Shown here one piece after another: positions 56,509 to 64,000 of a DNA stretch of 64,000 nt (the stretch's first letter is position 1; every line of letters begins with the position of its first letter). Both the position numbers and the translations under genes were made by a program. Under the pieces are notes generated by a model. It worked only from the letters and a program-made list of their open reading frames with translations. It was not told the DNA's origin and did no database searches. This DNA comes from Aphidius gifuensis (lineage: Eukaryota > Arthropoda > Insecta > Hymenoptera > Braconidae), in NCBI RefSeq assembly GCF_014905175.1, contig NC_057789.1:19397055-19461054 (forward strand). Reading direction: 5' to 3'.

Positions 56509-57479
56509 TGGGAAGTGCGTTGTGGTGTATTGTAATTTTTAAGATAATATTTTGCAATGTTGAGTAGAAAATGTCTCACAGAGTATCAACTGTCCCAGCA
56601 TCACACGTGCACAGCTGTGCCCACGTCAAGGCCCTAAGATCACTTTTGTAGTGCACGCTATTAATATGCTTGGCTTTAAATGTGGACGAGAGTTGAGTAT
56701 AAGGTGACGGATGTCTTAATTGAGTTGTTTGTAGATGATAGTTGTATAAGTGTAGTTGAGTGGTGGATGGTACCTGTCTGGAGGAACCAGGGCATCACTT
56801 TCTTCTAATAAATATGTGAAATTATTCGTGAAAATTAAATCAAGCATATTGCCATTAGTATTGGTTACATTGTTTACTTAAGCAGTGACATGAACGAGGT
56901 TAATGCAGTGTTAAACTTTGTGTTGCAATGGGTAAGATCGTGAATGTATGGTAAATTGAAGTCACCTGCAATAATTGAATTACAGTCAAATCAAGATACA
57001 TAAACTTGTAGTTGTTTGAAAAAGTTGGTACAAATTTTGGCCTTTGAGTTAACTATGTCAGGTGGTATATATATAACAAATAGGCGGTAATTTGTCCCCA
57101 TGTATTCGAAGAATACTCCCAACTTCTCTATTTCAGTGATGTTACTGATTGAATCCGGAAGATTGATCTGGTGATATTTTGTTATATTTAATAGCTTTAG
57201 TGCACACAAGACACCTTCACCTCTGGATTTGGTACAAGAATTCCTGTCAGTTCTAAACACTCTATAGTAGTTACTATCAAAGTATAAATAAGACGATAAA
57301 TTTTTGTCTAACCATGATTCAGTTACAAGGAAAATATCATGTCCTAAAGATAGAGAATTTGGGTAAGTGTCCCCAAACTTATTTCTAATACTACGACAGT
57401 TTTAGCAAAATATAGTTAATGTATCAAACGACTTATGGCTAAGTGGCCATACTGGTCTGACTGATGGATACCTCCATGG

Positions 57480-57860
57480 AAATATTTTATAAAATTTTTA
57501 TAAAAATTTTATAAAATTGATTTTATAAAATGTTTTTATGAAAAAGTGGGCGAATTTGATGACAAATTTTATATGAAAATTTTATAAAGTTCTTTATAAA
57601 ATTTGACATCTATTTTTATAAAAATAAATAACAAATTTTTATAAAATTTTATATAATTTTTTTTTTAATTTGATAAAATTTTTATATAATTTTTTTTTCA
57701 ATTATATAAAATTTTTATATAAAATTTATATAAAATTTTATAAAGTTTTTATAAAATTTTATATATAAAAAAAATAGATATAAAATTAAAAAAAAAAATT
57801 AAAATTTTAAAAAAAATATATGAGTATTTTTTATAAATTTTATTTCATAAAAAAAAAAAA
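57480..57860. repeat. TTTTATAAAATTTTTATAAAA low-complexity repeat
   Basis: Dozens of self-complementary ATAAAATTTTTATA-like words with no GC content. Separates the LINE from the BEN-like exons. 57861-58050 is AT-rich and shows no gene. Confidence 0.8.
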
Positions 57861-58052
57861 AAAAACTAATATTAATTTAATAGTTATGTGAATAAACATA
57901 TTATTTGAATAAAATTTATTAATGTATTTTAAATCTAATTATTTGTTGTCTCCTCAATTTTTTCCTGAAACAAAAAAATTAAATTAATAATTTATTTTAA
58001 ATTATTATAATTCAGTTTGAATTATTGTATAATTCACGAAAATTTTTATTTA

Positions 58053-58856
58053 TTATATAAAAATTAACTGTTGTCGTTGTATATTTTTCCGTAATTGTGA
58101 CAATCTTGTATTTATGTTTGAACCAAAAGATACAGCATTGAATTGTGTTGAAAATTTATCCTTGACAGTTTCTATAAAAAAAAAAAAAAAAGGTAAGTGA
58201 TATTTTATATTTAATAATAATAAAAAAAATTGTATTTTATTTTATTCTGTAATAATTGTTTATAAAAATTTAGTTATTATTTTACCTTTTATAATAAGAA
58301 TAATATTTTCGTCAACTCTCTTCAATTTAATTTGGTTTTTATCATTGCTAATTTTTTTAGATGCACCTCCATGATAATTACTAGCAATCAAAGTTTTTTG
58401 GTCAAACGCTGCCAAAACTAATGACCATGTCATCGATGTGCATGTTGATTTAGTTTTAGCGGTTTTCCATTTATTATATGGAATTTCTAATTGATGTTCT
58501 TTTATCTTTTGATTCTAAAACTTTTAGCTATTAAAAAAATAAACAAATTCAATTAATATTCTTTTTTATAATTGATTATAAAATTATAATATAAATAAAA
58601 AACATCAAAAAAATACCTTAATATTAGAATCAGTTTTGGAATTTTCATCAGTAGAATCTGATGTTTTATATTTTTTACGAGGATTAATTCCAAGCTGAGT
58701 TAAAAGATCTGCTGCAACTACAAAAAAATATTCATAATCAATCAATATATCATATCAATGTTCAATAATAAATTAAAGGTTAATATAAAAAAATTATTTA
58801 AAATTACTTTTTTAAATCTTTGGTGACATATTCTTTTATTAGATTTCCGTTTGTTA
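58053..58856 (-). CDS. BEN-like domain gene, 3' part (cut by gap)
   Basis: Four minus-strand exons with GT..AG introns: about 58808-58856, 58617-58718, 58286-58514 and 58053-58171 (stop 58053). Phases join without a break. The protein ends with a helix-rich segment: WKTAKTKSTCTSMTWSLVLA, TLIASNYHGGASKK, IIKETVKDKFSTQF and NINTRLSQLRKNIQRQQ. The order, with a W..AK motif, L..SN..G and a final LR-rich helix, resembles BEN domains in proteins encoded by some animal CACTA-like transposons and related host genes. BEN domains bind DNA or chromatin. The 5' exons are missing beyond the assembly gap. It may be the other half of the companion gene at 39836 from a different copy. Confidence 0.5.
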
Positions 58857-58900
58857 CTAACATTTACATCCTCCTATTAGTTTTAATTTACTGAATAAAG

Positions 58901-59000
58901 NNNNNNNNNNNNNNNNNNNNNNNNNNNNNNNNNNNNNNNNNNNNNNNNNNNNNNNNNNNNNNNNNNNNNNNNNNNNNNNNNNNNNNNNNNNNNNNNNNNN
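58901..59000. other. Assembly gap of 100 N
   Basis: Exactly 100 undetermined bases, a conventional unknown-size scaffold gap. The satellite starts immediately after it, so the true distance and array length are unknown. Confidence 0.99.
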
Positions 59001-62000
59001 TTTAACGGTATAAAAAAAAATAATATAATTTAAAATTTTAAATTTGCTAATTGAAGTTTACATAATTTATTATTATGTATTATAAATAAAAATTATAAAA
59101 ATTATATTATTACATGTAATTTTAACGGTATAAAAAAATAATATAATTTAAAATTTTTAAATTTGCTAATTGAAGGTAGCGGTGTGTTTATTTATACTTT
59201 TAAAATTATATTAATATAATTATTTAAAGTTTTATAATTTATTATTATTATTATATAAATAAAAATTATAAAAATTATATTATTTACATGTAATTTTAAC
59301 GGTATAAAAAATAATATAATTTAAAATTTTTAAATTTGCTAAATTGAAGGTAGCGGTGTGTTTATTTATACTTTTAAAATTATATTAATATAATTATTTA
59401 AAGTTTTTATAATTTATTATTATTATATTATAAATAAAAATTATAAAAATTATATTATTACATGTAATTTTAACGGTATAAAAAAAATATAAATTTTAAA
59501 TTTTTAAATTTGCTAATTGAAGGTAGCGGTGTGTTTATTTATACTTTTAAAATTATATTAATATAATTATTTAAAGTTTTAATAATTTATTATTATTATT
59601 ATTATAAATAAAATTATAAAAATTATATTATTTACATGTAATTTTAACGGTATAAAAAAAAAAATAATATAATTTAAAATTTTTAAATTTGCTAATTGAA
59701 GGTAGCGGTGTGTTTATTTATACTTTTAAAATTATATTAATATAATTATTTAAAGTTTTTATAATTTATTATTATTATTATTATAAATAAAAATTATAAA
59801 AATTATATTATTTACATGTAATTTTAACGGTATAAAAAAAAAATAATATAATTTAAAATTTTTAAATTTGCTAATTGAAGGTAGCGGTGTGTTTATTTAT
59901 ACTTTTAAAATTATATTAATATAATTATTTAAAGTTTTTATAATTTATTATTATTATTATTATAAATAAAAATTATAAAAATTATATTATTTACATGTAA
60001 TTTTAACGGTATAAAAAAAAAATAATATAATTTAAAATTTTTAAATTTGCTAATTGAAGTTTTTATAATTTATTATTATTATTATTATAAATAAAAATTA
60101 TAAAAATTATATTATTTACATGTAATTTTAACGGTATAAAAAAAAAATAATATAATTTAAAATTTTTAAATTTGCTAATTGAAGGTAGCGGTGTGTTTAT
60201 TTATACTTTTAAAATTATATTAATATAATTATTTAAAGTTTTTATAATTTATTATTATTATTATTATAAATAAAAATTATAAAAATTATATTATTTACAT
60301 GTAATTTTAACGGTATAAAAAAAAAAAATAATATAATTTAAAATTTTTAAATTTGCTAATTGAAGGTAGCGGTGTGTTTATTTATACTTTTAAAATTATA
60401 TTAATATAATTATTTAAAGTTTTTATAATTTATTATTATTATTATTATAAATAAAAATTATATTATTTACATGTAATTTTAACGGTATAAAAAAAAAAAA
60501 ATATAATTTAAAATTTTTAAATTTGCTAATTGAAGGTAGCGGTGTGTTTATTTATACTTTTAAAATTATATTAATATAATTATTTAAAGTTTTTATAATT
60601 TATTATTATTATTATTATAAATAAAAATTATAAAAATTATATTATTTACATGTAATTTTAACGGTATAAAAAAAAAATAATATAATTTAAAATTTTTAAA
60701 TTTGCTAATTGAAGGTAGCGGTGTGTTTATTTATACTTTTAAAATTATATTAATATAATTATTTAAAGTTTTTATAATGTATTATTATTATTATTATTAT
60801 AAATAAAAATTATAAAAATTATATTATTTACATGTAATTTTAACGGTATAAAAAAAAAAATAATATAATTTAAAATTTTTAAATTTGCTAATTGAAGGTA
60901 GCGGTGTGTTTATTTATACTTTTAAAATTATATTAATATAATTATTAAAAGTTTTTTAAATTATTTATAATTATTATAAAAAAAAAAAATAAAAAAAATA
61001 ATATATTTAATTTTAAAGGTATAAAAAAAAAAATAATATAATTTAAAATTTTTAAATTTGCTAATTGAAGGTAGCGGTGTGTTTATTTATACTTTTAAAA
61101 TTATATTAATATAATTATTTAAAGTTTTTATAATTTATTATTATTATTATTATAAATAAAAATTATAAAAATTATATTATTTACATGTAATTTTAACGGT
61201 ATAAAAAAAAAAATATTTTATTTTAAAATTTTTAAATTTGCTAATTGAAGGTAGCGGTGTGTTTATTTATACTTTTAAAATTATATTAATATAATTATTT
61301 AAAGTTTTTATAATTTATTATTATTATTATTATAAATAAAAATTATAAAAATTATATTATTTACATGTAATTTTAACGGTATAAAAAAAAAATAATATAA
61401 TTTAAAATTTGTATTGCTAATTGAAAGTTTTATAATTTATTATATTATTATTATAAATAAAATTATAAAAATTATTTACATGTAATTTTAACGGTATAAA
61501 AAAAAAATAATATAATTTAAAATTTTTAAATTTGCTAATTGAAGGTAGCGGTGTGTTTATTTATACTTTTAAAATTATATTAATATAATTATTTAAAGTT
61601 TTTATAATTTATTATTATTATTATTATAAATAAAAATTATAAAAATTATATTATTTACATGTAATTTTAACGGTATAAAAAAAAAATAATATAATTTAAA
61701 ATTTTTAAATTTGCTAATTGAAGGTAGCGGTGTGTTTATTTATACTTTTAAAATTATATTAATATAATTATTTAAAGTTTTTATAATTTATTATTATTAT
61801 TATAAATAAAAATTATAAATATTATTATATTTACATGTAATTTTAACGGTATAAAAAAATAATATAATTTAAAATTTTTAAATTTGCTAATTGAAGGTAG
61901 CGGTGTGTTTATTTATACTTTTAAAATTATATTAATATAATTATTTAAAGTTTTTATAATTTATTATTATTATTATTATAAATAAAAATTATAAAAATTA

Positions 62001-64000
62001 TATTATTTACATGTAATTTTAACGGTATAAAAAAAAAATAATATAATTTAAAATTTTTAAATTTGCTAATTATATTAATATATTAATCAATTATATTAAT
62101 ATAATTATTTAAAGTTTTTATAATTTATTATTATTATTATAAATAAAAATTATAAATATTATTATATTTACATGTAATTTTAACGGTATAAAAAAAAAAA
62201 ATAATATAATTTAAAATTTTTAAATTTGCTAATTGAAGGTAGCGGTGTGTTTATTTATACTTTTAAAATTATATTAATATAATTATTTAAAGTTTTTATA
62301 ATTTATTATTATTATTATTATAAATAAAAATTATAAAAATTATATTATTTACATGTAATTTTAACGGTATAAAAAAAAAAATAATATAATTTAAAATTTT
62401 TAAATTTGCTAATTGAAGGTAGCGGTGTGTTTATTTATACTTTTAAAATTATATTAATATAATTATTTAAAGTTTTTATAATTTATTATTATTATTATTA
62501 TAAATAAAAATTATAAAAATTATATTATTTACATGTAATTTTAACGGTATAAAAAAAAAATAATATAATTTAAAATTTTTAAATTTGCTAATTGAAGGTA
62601 GCGGTGTGTTTATTTATACTTTTAAAATTATATTAATATAATTATTTAAAGTTTTTATAATTTATTATTATTATTATTATAAATAAAAATTATAAAAATT
62701 ATATTATTTACATGTAATTTTAACGGTATATAAAAAGAAAATAATATAATTTAAAATTTTTAAATTTGCTAATTGAAGGTAGCGGTGTGTTTATTTATAC
62801 TTTTAAAATTATATTAATATAATTATTTAAAGTTTTTATAATTTATTATTATTATTATTATAAATAAAAATTATAAAAATTATATTATTTACATGTAATT
62901 TTAACGGTATAAAAAAAAAATAATATAATTTAAAATTTTTAAATTTGCTAATTGAAGGTAGCGGTGTGTTTATTTATACTTTTAAAATTATATTAATATA
63001 ATTATTTAAAGTTTTTATAATTTATTATTATTATTATTATAAATAAAAATTATAAAATTATATTATTTACATGTAATTTTAACGGTATAAAAATAATATA
63101 ATTTAAAATTTTTAAATTTGCTAATTGAAGGTAGCGGTGTGTTTATTTATACTTTTAAAATTATATTAATATAATTATTTAAAATTTTTTTAATTTTTTA
63201 TTTTTATTTTTAAAAAAAAAAATAAAAATTATATTATTTACATGTAATTTTAACGGTATAAAAAAAATAATATAATTTAAAATTTTTAAATTTGCTTTGA
63301 AGGTAGCGGTGTGTTTATTTATACTTTTTAAATTATATTATAAATTATTTAGTTTTATATTTATTATTATTATTATAAATAAAATTTTTAAAATTATATT
63401 ATTTACATGTAATTTTAACGGTATAAAAAAAAAATATAATTTAAAATTTTTTAAATTTGCTAATTGAAGGTAGCGGTGTGTTTATTTATACTTTTAAAAT
63501 TATATTAATATAATTATTTAAAAGTTTTTATAATTTATTATTATTATTATTATAAATAAAAATTATAAAAATTATATTATTATTTACATGTAATTTTAAC
63601 GGTATAAAAAAAAAAATAATATAATTTAAAATTTTTAAATTTGCTAATTGAAGGTAGCGGTGTGTTTATTTATACTTTTAAAATTATATTAATATAATTA
63701 TTTAAAGTTTTTATAATTTATTATTATTATTATAAATAAAAATTATAAAAATTATATTATTTACATATAATTTTAACGGTATAAAAAAAAAATAATATAA
63801 TTTAAAATTTTTAAATTTGCTAATTGAAGGTAGCGGTGTGTTTATTTATACTTTTAAAATTATATTAATATAATTATTTAAAGTTTTTATAATTTATTAT
63901 TATTATTATTATAAATAAAAATTATAAAAATTATATTATTTACATGTAATTTTAACGGTATAAAAAAAAAAATAATATAATTTAAAATTTTTAAATTTGC
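59001..64000 (+). repeat. AT-rich satellite, unit about 179 bp
   Basis: About 28 head-to-tail units to the window edge. Each has TTTACATGTAATTTTAACGG, an A-run, ATAATATAATTTAAAATTTT, TTGCTAATTGAAGGTAGCGG, TGTGTTTATTTATAC and a (TTA)n stretch. The only GC-rich part is GGTAGCGGTGTG, present in about 25 units. Differences between units are mostly A-run and TTA-run lengths, so the array is homogenised. Four units lack the GC-rich box (near 59050, 60058, 61424 and 62070). No coding sequence. Confidence 0.95.

Larger units (their letters stand above)
51403..57420 (-). pseudogene. LINE ORF2: endonuclease and reverse transcriptase
   Basis: N-terminal APE-type endonuclease from about 57403: CRSIRNKFGD, HDIFLVTESWLDK, RVFRTDRN and GDFNLP (near 56958). 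The reverse transcriptase begins at about 56207 with NSNTTGLDNLSASIIKI, ILPTCSKLFEKLLYKLIS and QHGFTRNRSTCTNL, is interrupted by the Mutator-like element, and continues with the metal-binding Asp in DMSKAFD (near 52500), GKPQGSNLGPLLFNIYINDL and YADDVKLY (near 52250), to a C-terminal end at 51403. Several stops and frame changes (56260, 56880, 51640 and others) make it a pseudogene. Role: target-primed reverse transcription. Confidence 0.85.
51114..57480 (-). mobile_element. LINE (Jockey/CR1-like non-LTR retrotransposon)
   Basis: Minus-strand element with a (TAAA)n-type 3' tail at 51114-51135 inserted in the Polinton-2 ATPase, and endonuclease plus reverse transcriptase coding up to about 57420. 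Two later insertions sit inside it (52559-55541 and 56369-56508). Without these it is about 3.2 kb. The 5' end, near 57480, adjoins AT-rich repeats. Confidence 0.8.

Noticed and set aside
59001..64000. Regular repeats resembling a CRISPR array
   Set aside because: Units are about 179 bp with no separate unique spacers, in eukaryotic AT-rich DNA; this is a satellite.

Overview
This is eukaryotic DNA, very AT-rich, made almost entirely of nested and decayed transposable elements and satellite repeats. Small introns with GT..AG borders, arthropod-type retroelements, Polintons, a Helitron and a TATA/TCAGT core promoter point to an arthropod, most likely an insect; I cannot name the species. No intact ordinary host gene is recognised.

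Layout. 1-6344: a degenerate tandem array (units about 160 bp), interrupted at about 2670-6060 by a composite insert holding a Helitron-like end and small repeats. 6345-9312: a Ty3/gypsy-type retrotransposon (725-bp 5' LTR, primer site, broken gag, start of protease) cut at 9313 by Polinton-1. 9313-20044: Polinton-1, a virus-like DNA transposon with capsid, penton, protease, PLA2-like, packaging ATPase, integrase and the C-terminal part of a B-family polymerase. 20045-25130: a short repeat, then a Helitron whose Rep gene is split by a 1,533-bp solo LTR. 25131-35165: repeats, inverted repeats, a foldback element, a tRNA-like sequence between inverted repeats and an AAA-ATPase-like pseudogene. 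35310-41381: an EnSpm/CACTA-like transposon with roughly 190-bp terminal inverted repeats, sitting against an unidentified minus-strand multi-exon gene (41382-42727, possible last exon 35166-35309). About 43300-51113: Polinton-2, in reverse order to Polinton-1, with a full-length polymerase carrying three in-frame stops and a 1,101-bp solo LTR. 51114-57480: a LINE inserted in the Polinton-2 ATPase, itself split by a 2,983-bp Mutator-like element (9-bp target duplication) and a 140-bp GC-rich MITE. 57480-58900: AT-rich repeats and four exons of a BEN-like gene, cut by a 100-N gap. 59001-64000: a satellite of about 179-bp units.

How the parts relate. The Polinton genes form a coherent virus-like set: protein-primed replication (PolB), integration (INT), packaging (ATPase), shell (MCP, penton), maturation (PRO) and possible membrane penetration (PLA2-like). 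The two copies share INT, the acidic 292-aa gene and PolB and so check each other: they expose an 11-bp and a roughly 43-bp deletion in copy 1 and a clean empty site for the solo LTR in copy 2. Most elements are broken, so this is a transposon graveyard rather than an active locus.

Most interesting: five back-to-back perfect p53-type decamers (RRRCWWGYYY) inside Polinton-1; the datable nesting order; the tRNA-like body flanked exactly by 18-bp inverted repeats; the unidentified spliced gene next to the EnSpm-like element; and the satellite whose only GC-rich box is strictly kept in most units.
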